This document shows positions 23,769 through 34,712 of a stretch of DNA of 64,000 bases, in pieces; the first letter of the stretch is position 1, and each line of letters starts with the position of its first letter. This stretch comes from Eutypa lata. Lineage: Eukaryota; Ascomycota; Sordariomycetes; Xylariales; Diatrypaceae. A model generated the notes under the pieces. It saw nothing but the letters and a program-made list of their open reading frames with translations, searched no databases and was not told where the DNA came from. Position numbers and translations under genes: made by a program. Location of the stretch: NCBI GenBank assembly GCA_022661535.1, contig JAKULF010000009.1, positions 372,001 to 436,000 of the forward strand, given 5' to 3'.

Positions 23769-24449
23769 CTGCCAAGCTTCATCATCATCTAGCGAAAGGG
23801 GCTTTGTTTCACCAGGATCTGGGATAGCGGAAGTCAAGAAACCTCAATGCGAATTGAATGAGGTCACGGTGACGGATAAATTCTACACTCATCTATCCGG
23901 GGGAAAGCCAACTCGTACACCTGCAACTTCATCGCAGCTTGATTGGTTCAAATTCCCAATGTGAAAGTAATTCTTTTATGATAATTGTAAGAACTCGACT
24001 TAGTTGCATTGTGATATGAAATTTCATCATTAATGTGTATCTATCTATCAAGTTGCTAATGCCCTGTAGCGCAACTTGAAATTGTTCTTTGTTGGAATAT
24101 GGTAGATTAGTGGTTGGGATATTAGGTTGTTGTCACAATTGTGTTGTCTGAGTAAGAATCTCTTTAGCCATACCTTGCATAGTAGCCCCGTCGGTGGTGG
24201 CGTGATGCTGTGCTGACGCGATATACTGGTGACTTGGTATTAGAAGACAGGGGTGCTGACTAAGTCATTTTAGATCTAAACTTCTTTCGTGGAACTTATT
24301 CACGATTGCGCTCTGTTTCTCCCCGCCTCGTTTGGCATGAGAGATATCATTGAAGTCATATTCACCTTGTCCAAATGAAGGCATGGTTTTCCTTTCCGCT
24401 TGTAACTCTTATTACAGTTAAGAATCCTCGTTATCTATCATAATTCATA
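23769..24449. other. Intergenic region
   Basis: About 680 bp upstream of the GNAT-like gene. It should contain that gene's promoter; no distinct motif, repeat or RNA gene was recognised. Confidence 0.5.
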
Positions 24450-25250
24450 ATGGCAACAGAATTTGAGTATGAGATCTTGAGTCGTCCGAGCCGGGAACTA
24501 TCTGCGGAGGCACTAAGAGAACTCCATACTTCTCTCCGAGAGTTAGGTGCCCTGTGTCTAGACCCGTTACCAGATTATCAAGTTTTCAGGCTAGACCTCT
24601 CTGAGGCATTCGACGATAAGATACTTGTGATCGCCCGGCAAAATGACAAGATCATGGCTTTCGTGTCGATAGTGATTCTGGAAACACCACAGGTCGGACA
24701 TCCAGTAATCCACACAGGTTTGACTTGCATTCACCCAGATCATCGACGGTCCAAGGGTATTCTCCAGCACCTTTTCGGCCATGTCTTTCTCCACCTATTG
24801 ATGGAATATCCTGAAGGCGTTTGGATGACAACCGTGACGGACATTGTCAGCTCGCTCGTTCACATGAGCAGATATTGTATCAATAACTTCCCTTCGCCAA
24901 CAACACGAAACGATGGGCCAAGCGATATTCACCTCAAGATTGCCCGTGATTTCAGCTCCCATCATCGCAGCAAGGCTATCGTTCGCCCCACTGCCGAGTT
25001 TGACGAGAGGACTTTTGTGTTTCGTGGCTCGAATAATCATAGGAGTGCGGAGGCGTTCAGGAAAAATATAGATGATCCGAGCCATTGGCATCGCGATCGC
25101 GAGACCTCGACATTCTATCGAGAGTTATTGAGCCCTGGGACTGGCGATGAGGTTTTGCTGGTTGGCTTTTTGGATCCAGCACATATGACATCGATTGCGA
25201 GTAGTGATAGATTTAAGGATCAGTGGAGGGATAGTTTTGCGAAGCTTTGA
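24450..25250 (+). CDS. GNAT-like N-acetyltransferase fold protein ending in AKL (266 aa)
   Basis: A single-exon protein whose centre resembles the acetyl-CoA-binding region of GNAT acetyltransferases: a beta strand VIHTGLTCIHPDHR (residues ~86-99) followed by RSKGILQHLFGHVFLHLLME, in the place of the R/Q-x-x-G-x-G/A pyrophosphate loop. Upstream ILVIARQNDKIMAFVSIVIL would be the preceding strands. The C-terminal third (VFRGSNNHRSAEAFRKN and DPSHWHRDRETSTFYRELL) is found in uncharacterised fungal relatives. The last residues are SFAKL, and AKL is a PTS1-type signal, so a peroxisomal location is possible. The loop is not canonical, so catalytic activity is uncertain; substrate is unknown. Confidence 0.6.
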   Translation: MATEFEYEILSRPSRELSAEALRELHTSLRELGALCLDPLPDYQVFRLDLSEAFDDKILVIARQNDKIMAFVSIVILETPQVGHPVIHTGLTCIHPDHRRSKGILQHLFGHVFLHLLMEYPEGVWMTTVTDIVSSLVHMSRYCINNFPSPTTRNDGPSDIHLKIARDFSSHHRSKAIVRPTAEFDERTFVFRGSNNHRSAEAFRKNIDDPSHWHRDRETSTFYRELLSPGTGDEVLLVGFLDPAHMTSIASSDRFKDQWRDSFAKL

Positions 25251-25784
25251 GTATGAAGGGGAATTGTTGGCAGTCAAGGAAATTTTAGTAGTGGTTACTG
25301 GAAAACTTGAGTCTCTAAAGGAATGTTTGTTTTGGCTAGGAGACTATATGCTAGCTGGTTCTGTACTATGGAGGCAACTAATGATCTCCATGTAGCGAGG
25401 ATGACAGGGTTTAGGTCAGTGTAAAAATCATTGGTATTAACACATTTATCACTACATGTGGAAATTTGAAAGCTAAACATATAGTCATATCTCTATCTCA
25501 ATCTCATAACAAAACCAATAAGGAGCCCCTATCCTTCCTTTATAATGGATAGAACAGATAATTCGGAAATTCGAGAGACGTTGTGCTGTAATTTACCAAA
25601 CCCGGAAGGTGACCGTATATGCTCGTCGGAATGAGAAATGATTGGTTGGATCATCATTGAACTGCTTTCCACCGCTATTGGCGGCATATAGTCGGGCTTC
25701 CAAATACCCCAAAAATATTACCCACGCCCTGTGTCTCCGCACATCAGCAACATTTCCGCTCTTTATCCTGTGAAATCTGGGGAT
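25251..25784. promoter_or_regulatory. Promoter region of the Zn2Cys6 regulator gene
   Basis: About 530 bp between the GNAT-like stop and the transcription factor start. It includes GATTGGTTGGATC near 25640 (a CCAAT box on the minus strand) and CGCTATTGGCGGC near 25674. No gene is seen. Confidence 0.4.
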
Positions 25785-27973
25785 ATGGAAGATTCAAATC
25801 AGCCTGCCTCAACAGCTTTGAGAGAGGAAACTATTCATCGAAAGCGGAAGCGATCTGTGGATCAATCTTCTACGTCGCAAACACAAACGCAACAGACGCA
25901 TACGAGAACTCAGGCCGCATGTGAGGCCTGTCGCATTAGCAAGACCCGGTGCGATGCTACTCGACCAGTGTGCGCGAAATGTGCTAAGCGCGGTCGAACC
26001 TGTGTCTACCCGGGAAGTGATCCTTTCTCGATGTGCGTGACAATTGAGGCTAGGTGTGACTATGTGTGAATCACTTACCATGTCCCCTGTTATCTTCATA
26101 GCTTTGAGAATTTAGGCACTCGGATCTTAACCGCTATCGAGAACCAAGGACAAGTCCTACATGAGCTTTCTCAAGGCGTGAACGCCAGTCTTCAGCAAAA
26201 CTCTGTTCAAACCATCAGATCTCCAGAGAGCCAAGATAATGACCCAGAAGCCGTGTCGCGGAAAGACGCCTCTTGGACACCAATCGCAAGCTCCGAAAAG
26301 ATACTTGATTGGGGGGTGTTTCCACGGGAGAAGCCAACGGTTTCATTTCCGGCGTCTGCATACGAGCCGAAGCCTAATCCATTTAGTTGTAGTAGGTGAA
26401 TGTTTCTACAAACTATAAACACAAACGATCTAGGGAATGGGGAATGGAGCACAAATTCTGACTGCAATGACTAATATGACTAGGAAAGCTATTCCCATCG
26501 TTACCAGTTATGCGCGAACTGAGAGATACCTTCGTTACTAAGATCGAGCCTTATTACGCTATTATCGATATTCAGCAGCTCGATGCTGCTATTGCTGCTG
26601 TGGGTCAAGACGATGATTTCGACCAGTCTGCCTCATCATGCCTGGTGCTTCTTGTGCTGTCTTTAGCAGAAATATGGGGCACTTACCCCCAGGATGAGCG
26701 ACAATTTAGAATGTCAGACGGAAATCAGGGGTCGTATACAATGGCTCTACATGAGGACCGCTTGGAATTCTCTTCGACCTACTTTGCGATGGCTCTGAGA
26801 CGTATGTCGGCAGCCATGATGGACCAGTCGCTCCTCGGAGTAACTTGCTTTTGCTTATTCGGGTACCAGCATTAGAAGAAAAACACTGAATGTTTACTTT
26901 GCTAAGATTGTGATAGGTCATGGTATCAGTACAATTTTGAACCTATACAAGGATGGAAGATGTTCAGAACAGCGTCTATGCTATGGGAGACGTATAATAT
27001 GAAGCACGCCCATAGACATTCTCAGAGACCGACACAGGAAGAAAGTATGTACGCGACTCCTTTTCTATGAGGTCTTCTAATTATGTTGAACATCTAGGTC
27101 TTGAACAGCGACTCTATTGGACATGCTTGAAAGCGGAATGGTTAGCGACCCCTATTCAGATACAGAGACGTTAGGTTCAATACTAACATGGACTATCTCA
27201 GGGAGTTACGTCATGAACTCCCCGATCTCCCACCATGCACATTACAAGAGTCTCAATTTCCCTTTCCACTCCCTACGTTCCCGACAGGATTAGAAGGTAC
27301 CGACCAAAGGGCAAAGCCTATCGAACCTACCCCCTTATCGCATTATTTCTTCCTAGCCGAAGTATCGCTTCGGCGCCTCCTGAACCGCGCACGCCATACT
27401 GCAAGCCAGCTCTCACCAGGCATCGACTCTGTCACTGCAACCCACATTTCGGAATCCATCCACCACCTCGAGGACCAACTCCAACAATGGCTCGAGTGTC
27501 TCCCGCCAGCCCTCCAGTTCAACCTGCCGCCGGACTTACTGCCTTCGCCGCACGAGCCGGAACTCGTGAAGCTCATGCGCGAGCGCTACGTCGAGGCCCG
27601 CGAGTTCCTCTACCGCGTATTCCTGTACATATGCCTGCACGGCGGGGATCGCCTGACACATGCCCAGGTCATCGCGTACGGCGCTAAAGCAACGGCTGGT
27701 CTGCGCTTGAGCGTCTATCGTATCCAGACCGAGAAGCCTTTCTTCCGTCACATGGGCTCCTGGATCGCGTGTCGCGTTCGCTTCAACCAGGCGCTGTGCT
27801 TGGTTGCGGCTGCTCGCGGTAAGGAGCTTGGGATGGAGTCTGCGAGGTATGTGCTTGTGCCGCCGGCGTGGCGCGAGTGTGTGGGTGCTGTCCGAGATCG
27901 GTTGGAGATCTGGAGCGATGAGGGTGCGGGTATTCCTGAGCTCACTACTTTGTTGAATTGGTTGTTGGAGTAG
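25785..27973 (+). CDS. Zn2Cys6 fungal transcription factor (6 exons, 619 aa)
   Basis: A Gal4-type binuclear zinc cluster regulator. Exons by hand are 25785-26032, 26102-26391, 26484-26862, 26917-27044, 27098-27140 and 27202-27973; all phases close to 620 codons. The ATG at 25785 is chosen because the upstream in-frame candidate is GTG. The zinc cluster is Cys46-Cys73, spacing C-x2-C-x6-C-x6-C-x2-C-x6-C (CEACRISKTRCDATRPVCAK...C), preceded by a basic RKRKR. The middle region keeps fungal_trans-type landmarks: SWYQYNFEPIQGWKM, then SLEQRLYWTCLKAEWELRHE (across exons 5-6) and LSHYFFLAEVSLRRLLNRAR further on. Donors GTGCGT, GTACCA and GTTAGC are weak, so exon ends 1, 3 and 5 are less certain. A dioxygenase-like gene follows in tandem and may be a target. 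Confidence 0.85.
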
Positions 27974-28523
27974 CTTAGAATCTGGTCCAGGGTCTAGAGA
28001 TAATACAACTTCCGAGATTTCATGTTTTAGGGCTGCTTGATTGATAATCACCTTGCTTCACAGAAGCTGTGTAGGATGTCTGGCGCATTAATAATTGTCT
28101 CGTTAAGTCATATTAGCGATCATGTGTATTAGGTAAACTGATTACGAAGCACGGCGGAGGCTCCCCGAGAAAGGATGCCGACTTGCATACGAGATCGCAC
28201 CAATAACAGCTCTTTGATGATATTTAGTCTAGATGCTTTCGAGGAGGAACGAGAAGAGGAGTATCTCCACGACCCCTGTCGGCGTCACCCCCACTTCATA
28301 CCTGCGAGCATTTGTCGTACGGCGGAGGCTCCCCGATGTTCACGAGAGACTCAAAGACGATTGGAGCTCGTCATACACAGTCGATGGAGCGATATATTAT
28401 ACACTCGTTAGGGAAATTATATATAAGAGACCAGAATCCCCCCTTGAATGCTCAAGTATTCTGGCGATAATAGCAACCCTTAAAATCTTCCATATACGAG
28501 CATCTACAACCTATTTAACAAAC
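27974..28523. promoter_or_regulatory. Promoter region of the dioxygenase gene with an 18-bp direct repeat
   Basis: Contains a perfect 18-bp direct repeat, ACGGCGGAGGCTCCCCGA, at 28151-28168 and 28319-28336. Each copy holds CGG-N7-CCG and CGG-N10-CCG, the kind of paired CGG triplets that Zn2Cys6 dimers bind. The downstream ORF at 28233 overlapping this region is the open 5' extension of the dioxygenase frame, not an established gene. Confidence 0.55.
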
Positions 28524-29711
28524 ATGGCTTCCTCTACCCCGACCATTGAAGAACTGCTCAAACAGCAAACTTTTAAGACTATCAACGCTGAGCAAGTTCA
28601 ATCCTTCATGAAACATGGGTTCTTGCGGATTCCAGGTGCCATCCCCATCGAGAACTGCGACCGATGGAGCAAAGACGTCTGGCATCGGCTGGGCATGGAC
28701 CCGAATGACAAGTCCACCTGGACTACCGAGCGCAACCACATGGCGAAACTTAATGTGGTCCCCGCCAAAGAGATAGCCCCAAAAGCGTGGGCAGCCATCT
28801 GCGAGCTGTGTGGTGGCGAGGACCGAATCGCCAAGGGGGGAGAGATGTGGACAGATGGCTTCATCGTCAACTTGGGGAGCCCGGAGACGGAGGGCAAGAA
28901 GACTCCGCCGAAGGAGCTTGGTCTTTGGCATGTTGATGGTGATTTCTTCACCCACTTTCTTGATAGTCCAGAGCAGGCTTTACTAGTCATTCCGTGTTGG
29001 AGTGACATCGAGAAGAATGGCGGAGCAACCTGGATTTGTGATGAAGGACCCAAGAAGATCGGACAATTCCTAGTAAGTGAGATCTCGCTTCTCTGCCACC
29101 CACTTTCTTTTCGGATAATAAAGACTTAAGACGCATTCCCAGTATGATCATCCCGAAGGACTGAACCCTATGATGTGCCCCCGCGAAGAGCCAATCGTAT
29201 ATGCGGCGGAACACTCCGTCTTCAACACCATCGTCCGGGATGCCTCTGACGAGAGCTTCCATGAGATGACGGGAAAGAAGGGTGACGTTATCTTGATGCA
29301 CCCGCTCATGCTTCACAGTGCCAGTGAGAACGGACGAAGATTGGCTAGTATGTACCTACTCCAGAACCCCTGAGAGTCCAAGCTAACCGTCACCATCTAG
29401 GAATCATCACCAACCCACCTGTCTCACTCGCTGCCCCCTTTCAGTTCAACCGCGATAACCCTGCCGACTACAGCCTCGTCGAGCTTAAGACAATGCAGGA
29501 TTTAGGGGGTCCGGAGAAGTTTAAGGACTGGAGAATCACTGGGGAGAGGGAGATGTTTGCTCCGGGCCAGGTTCAACGCAAGACGGAACTTCGCGCGTTG
29601 GAGAACGAGAGACTCCGGAAGCTGGGGCTTAAGACTGGAGATGAGTCGATTAGTCAATTGCCGTACTTGATGGTCTCGCGGCAGCCGATGGGCATTAATG
29701 CCGGTGTGTAG
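28524..29711 (+). CDS. Phytanoyl-CoA dioxygenase (PhyH)-like Fe(II)/2-oxoglutarate enzyme (3 exons, 354 aa)
   Basis: A non-heme iron, 2-oxoglutarate-dependent oxygenase of the PhyH-like class; the substrate is unknown. Exons are 28524-29072, 29143-29347 and 29401-29711 (donors GTAAGT and GTATGT, acceptors CAG and TAG), 355 codons. The iron-binding facial triad is readable as His136 and Asp138 in LWHVDGDFF and the distal His241 in HPLMLHSASENGRR, followed by an Arg-rich stretch where the 2-oxoglutarate-binding Arg lies. The start is the ATG in ACAAACATGGCT after a short A-rich leader. It lies 550 bp downstream of a Zn2Cys6 regulator on the same strand. Fungal relatives occur both in secondary metabolism and as orphan enzymes; no synthase gene is in the window. 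Confidence 0.85.
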
Positions 29712-29939
29712 GCGCCTAGAAGGCTCGCTCAGGGACATGGAACAGTATTTATACCTAGTTCTTTCAAAAGCAAAATACAGACTCGGAAAACCCGCCATCA
29801 TGAACTCCAGTAATCAATCCATTACCAAACCACGAAAAGAGGCATCATCCAACCAATCACGGACGTAATCTGACTAATCTGGAAAGTCCCAAACTCCATG
29901 CACCATCGAGTTGAAGAAATCGATTTCGCCATCCGATCC

Positions 29940-32900
29940 TTATGACTCCAAAGCAACCTCCTGGGGTCGTTCATCGTCCCCTCTGTCATCCAAGCTTACC
30001 CCTATCTGCTCTGCCACTTCTATATCACTATCCGAATACACATCCTCATGTAGCTCTCCGTAACAATCCACACACCTTCCGTTGTTCCGTAAATAGAAAT
30101 CTGAAAATTCAGTGTCCCAGTCAATGTCAACTCCTGTAGTTCCGGGATTCTCTCCGAATGATATCTCAATGGTACTACCAAAATTTTCACACAATTCCCG
30201 CCTTTCGTCGAAGTGACGTTCGACTCTCAGAAGTAATATCTCGTCTTGCTCAGCCCATTTACGATGTGATTTCAACAATCTGACAGCGGTAGGATGCCTT
30301 TCTCTTTCTGCAAAAGCAATAGATCTCGCATACTGTAGGCGGCCGTACCCTGTGGTATTCACCCCTTGGTCCAGAAGAAGGTGGAGTATGTCTATCCTCC
30401 CGTGTTCTGCAGCTCCCTCAAGGGCCGTACGGCCCAATTTCCTCGCCCGAGGTGCATTAATATCCGCCCCAAGATCGATCAATGTCTTAGCGATGCCGAT
30501 ATATCCGGCAATGCATGCAGCCTGAAGAGCAGTAGCACCTCCATGGTGAGCAGCAACGGCATTGATGTTAGCCCCCCTTTGCCGAATCAAGTTAAAAATA
30601 GCTAGATCGCCTCCTTGAGCTGCTGCTTGAAGTGGCGTCCGCCCAAATTCAACGTGCTCCTCATTATCATCAACATCCTCACCCTCATCTAAGAAGAAGC
30701 TCACTAGGTCAATATTTCTTCTTTCAATTGCAGCGTAGAGTGGGCCGTGTGCCATTAACCGCCCGTTGTTGCATTTCTGATAGTGCGGCCACAGTTCTTT
30801 TAACCTTGTCAAATCGTCTTCCCTGGCAGCCTGAGCTATAACAGCTCCATTTGGGCGATACCCATGGTTTAATAGTAGAGCCCTGGCTAGTGGGGAGTCT
30901 CTAGTGTGCAACAATGGCGAACCATTCTCACCCTCTGTGTTCATGACCGCGGTGTATGATTCTGGTAGTTTTTCTAAAAGTAGCCCCAACAATGAAATTT
31001 TGTCATTACGGGTTGCCATTTGTATTGCCCGTAACTCGGTAGTATCGATTGGCTTATGAGTTGGGCGATTTTCCAGGAGCTGCGTGGCAACGCTTATCCC
31101 AACAGTCGCATTAGGTAAGCGAGCGACAGCAAGCAAGGAATCACTGTCATATGCCCCTTGACTAAATATGAGGACCTTTTGGATGATTTCGGGAGTGCCC
31201 TCGAACAATGCTTCATGAAGCATGGTGCTGTATGGATGTGTTGTAGCAATGTTTATATCCTGACGAAGGATTCGTTCCACAAGCTCCCAATCTGCTAGCT
31301 TGATAGCTTCGACAGCCTCTCCTCCAACTATAACCGCACCGTAATCAAGCAAGAGTGAGGCTATCTTTATACATTTATTCCTAACCTCATCGCATTCAAA
31401 CCTAAGCATGCGTGATTGACGTTTTAGCGCAGCCTGAAGCGGCGTCTCTCCGGAGTCGCTTCGAGAATTAGGATCTCCAGTGTTCTGCAGCAACAATGAG
31501 ACAAGCTCAAGATCCGTTTTGGAAGCCGCATAATGTAATGCGTCTTTTGGAATAGCCGCCCCTTGAAGAAATAAATAATTGAAAGTGGCCATTTCTTCAA
31601 AGTTCATACGCATAGCTGCAGCTATGGGACTTTCGCCCCACCGGCCCAACATGGAGCGATGTAGATTAGTTGGCTTATCGATGTGGCCGCCCCATTTATG
31701 TAATAGCATAACTACGTGTATATTGTTGCAAGCTGCAGCAATGTGTAGAGGTGAAGGCGTGTCGGAAATGTCTGTCAATGGTTCAACGCTGGCACCACGC
31801 AGAAGCAATATTTCACATGTCTCGATATGTCCCCCATACGCTGCAGTGTGCAAGGCAGAAAAGCCTTCACTAGTCGTTGCATTGATAGAGATGTCTTGGT
31901 CGAGAAGTAGAGCTAAGACATCGTTGTAGCCATTTCCAGCGGCGACTAACAAGGAATCTGGCGTGATAAGATGCGCTAGCTGGCTTGAACCGTTCTGCTG
32001 TTGCATAACGCCGAGAAGGAACTGTACAATGTGTAGAGAAACGGCCTCTGTTGAAACATCAGCTGCGTATGCTAGCACATCTCGCTTGATAATTGAGAAC
32101 GCTTCCAGCTTCCTGAAGCCGGGGATGTCGAGTTCGAGTTCGAGTTTTACGGATAAATTCGCAATTTCTGCCCCATGTTCAACAAGCATCTTGATAATCC
32201 TCATATCTCCCGACCTTACAGCGGTAAGAAAGGAAGACCCGCTATTAGGGTCGGCACCAGCATCAAGTAGTTTACCGATAATATCATATCTGGGTGAATG
32301 GTCGAATACCTTGATCACCAGTTCCTCGATCGCTAGTGACAAAGTGTGCTTAGAAAAAAAGTCGTCGACGATATTCGGATCAGCCCCTTTATCCAAGCAC
32401 ATTATTACTATGTCCAAAAACCCATCACGTAGTGCTATGTGTAGGGCCAGAGAAGATTCACCGTAATGTAAAAGCGAAATGTTGGGATCCTGTCCAGAGT
32501 CCAATAACCACTCGATAAGCGCCAATGTTTCAGCTTTTACCGGGTATAACTTGCATAGGTGAGGAAAATCCCCCCAGTTTAAAGAATCCATCACTTCAAA
32601 AGCGATTTGGAACAACCTCTCTGCAGTGGCGAGGATAGTCGTATCCCTTGTGTTGTGTAATTTCAGTGATGTTTTCATCACGTTAGACATTTTCAATAGG
32701 CGAAGAACCGGAACCCAGGCATTTGCTGTAATGTGTCCATCGAAGGGGCTGATGTTATTTGATAGCTGAAAAAAGAGAATCCCCAGAATTTCTGAGTATC
32801 TATTGTCATATGAATTTTTCATCAAGCTTTGGGCTCGACGAAAGTTTTCGCCTTCAAACGCTTCGGGTAAGAACGAAGAAAGTCGCGAGGCAATATGCGA

Positions 32901-33688
32901 CACCTCTGATGTTGAATTTCCAGTAGCGGTATGATGTGAAGTGCAAATATTCCAAATCATTGTTAAAGAAGAGGAAAGAGGTACATCAACGGGGTTTGAA
33001 GCGCCGGTCGTTATGGCTGAAATAGCTAAGATAATAAATATTAATGTTGACTATATAGAAAATAAGGTAAGGGACAAAAACAAACACAACCTACAAATTT
33101 TGAAATTGGACTGGAATAATAGCCAGGGAAGATCATCAGGCCAAGAGAGCACATTCAGTGGAATTGGAGAGCAGACAGATACTTGTAAGCCTTCAGGAGG
33201 CTTTGGGCTAGTTGGACCTAAAATGTGTTAGAGTGTTCACTATTCCATTTAGTAGTAGGCCACCACTAACTCACCATGACATATTCTTTGTAGAGTGGTT
33301 GGCTGGTTACGGTTTACCTCCTTCTCTACCGTTTCTGCATCGACAATTTTACCATTCAGTATGACTTTGCTTTCTTTGCCCAGTGTTCTTCTTTTGTTTA
33401 CATGGTGGCCAATGTATTGCCAACCAGCACTGCTCATCCCTCTGGGAAGCTTTCGCCTGAATTTCCATTTCTTCAGTTGATATCCAAGCTGTTTGGCGCT
33501 ATGGTCTGTTAGATGGCTTGTTTTCTTAGGAGGTAGTGGGTATGTATGTACTTTGCGTGAAGTCCACTCTTCTCGAGGGCATCAACGATTTGGGCGTTAC
33601 TCAGTTTTTGGAATAGCACCATGTTCTGGATGTCAGATTTGTGATCCAGCCAGACGGCTTCAGTGAGACGTTTGTGAGAAGAAGCCAT
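29940..33688 (-). CDS. Clr5-domain ankyrin-repeat protein (4 exons, 1186 aa)
   Basis: Exons on the minus strand are 33688-33552, 33498-33275, 33217-33095 and 33016-29940; phases close exactly to 1187 codons. Exons 1-2 encode the Clr5 domain found at the N-terminus of many fungal proteins: VWLDHKSDIQNMVLF, then KQLGYQLKKWKFRRKL and WQYIGHHVNKRRTLGKESKV. Exon 3 carries the usual linker SVCSPIPLNVLSWPDDLPWL. Exon 4 is an ankyrin array of a dozen or more units, for example GFSALHTAAYGGHIETCEIL, GETPLQAALK, GRTPLQAAAQGGDLAIFNLI and GRTALEGAAEHGRIDILHLL. The C-terminus is acidic with FYLRNNGRCVDCYGELHED. Such proteins are thought to act as fungal NLR-like or regulatory scaffolds; the actual role is unknown. 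It is divergent from a tiny membrane-protein gene with a peculiar shared promoter. Confidence 0.82.
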
Positions 33689-34431
33689 ATTAATATGTTG
33701 AATAGCACGGATCGCTTGAATATGTTTTAATGAACTAGACGCAGTATTGACTTTTCGGAAGTTGTGTAGGGAGAGGGAAGATTAATAGAAAAGAAAGAGA
33801 GAGAGAGAGAAAATGCACCTCCTCAACGTAACGAGGTAAATTTCAACCAGAGCTTTATGCTGCGACTCCACGTCATGGTTGTTGTCATCCTTGAAAGTGC
33901 AATTCTCCTGGACATGATTAGTTCAAACCAGTATCCGAAATGGTGTAGGTTCAAAATTGATTGGCTACGTCCGGTATCTGAAAGCTTGGCAAGCCAAAGT
34001 CACTGCAACGAGGATTGGCTAATTTCAATATCCGAAATAGAGCTGATTGGATTATTCCAGTAGGAAAATGGTATTCTCTCACTCCTCGCTGTATGGAGGG
34101 TGGCTAGAAGCCGCGATTGGCTCAATCCGATATCCGAATAAAACACAGCCTCATTACACCCCATGATGAGGTAGAGTCAAGGCTGTCGTACTATAATACG
34201 TGCATACATATGGCCCGACCTAACCAGCCCAAAATGTTGACAATCCGGGCGCAACGTACATCAAAGTTTAAGTGTACCACGAAAGTAGCTACGCGATGAA
34301 ATATATAAGAAGGTTAGAGATTTCATCAAGAGTAACTGATAATAAACACTCGCCCAACAAGAATCCCCGTTTCCCCAGTCCGCTTGCAAACTACTTAGTC
34401 ATTGACTTAGCAACTTTTTCTTTGATAAAAC
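33689..34431. promoter_or_regulatory. Divergent promoter with four composite GATTRGYT-N8-TATCYGAA elements
   Basis: The region separates the Clr5-ankyrin gene (-) from a small membrane-protein gene (+). Four units share the same design and an exact 8-nt gap: 33916-33939 (GATTAGTT, TATCCGAA), 33959-33982 (GATTGGCT, TATCTGAA), 34013-34036 (GATTGGCT, TATCCGAA) and 34115-34138 (GATTGGCT, TATCCGAA). GATTGG is a CCAAT box read on the minus strand, so three units pair a CCAAT box with a second conserved octamer. A (GA)n run lies at about 33792-33810. No gene is present. Confidence 0.65.
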
Positions 34432-34712
34432 ATGGCAACACAGTTGAGCCCGGAAGCTATTATTGCTCTGGTAATCCTCGCCGTAGGGCTTCCTTCATCG
34501 TCATTGGCGTTAGTCACGGGATGGCGTATTTTGTATCGCAGACGTGTGGACCGTAAGTGGACAAAGCCGAATCATATTCGAAGGTCATTGAGAGCATAGA
34601 AAGTAACATACAAATCCAGGCAGGGCCGAATTATCATCTCCAGAGCCCGACATCACCCTCGAATGAGACTAAGTTTACGAACGCATGTCGGCCGGCACAA
34701 ATACCATCTTGA
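34432..34712 (+). CDS. Small single-pass membrane protein (2 exons, 69 aa)
   Basis: The ATG at 34432 (AAAACATGGCA) opens MATQLSPEAIIALVILAVGL followed by PSSSLALVTGWRILYRRRVDR: a short N-terminal polar segment, one hydrophobic helix of about 20 residues, then a basic juxtamembrane patch. A GTAAGT donor at 34553 joins to an acceptor at 34623 (CAG), adding a polar tail (RPNYHLQSPTSPSNETKF) and a stop at 34712; without splicing the frame would end at 34599 (55 aa). I recall similar short single-helix proteins near fungal NLR/HET loci, but this is not a named family and the resemblance is loose. It is divergent from the Clr5-ankyrin gene and shares its promoter. The existence of the gene is likely but not certain. 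Confidence 0.5.

Noticed and set aside
28233..28523. In-frame upstream extension of the dioxygenase ORF
   Set aside because: The added ~97 residues have no homology and contain the direct-repeat promoter region; the ATG at 28524 fits the family start.
33792..33810. (GA)n run in the divergent promoter
   Set aside because: Ordinary microsatellite; no link to the composite elements shown.
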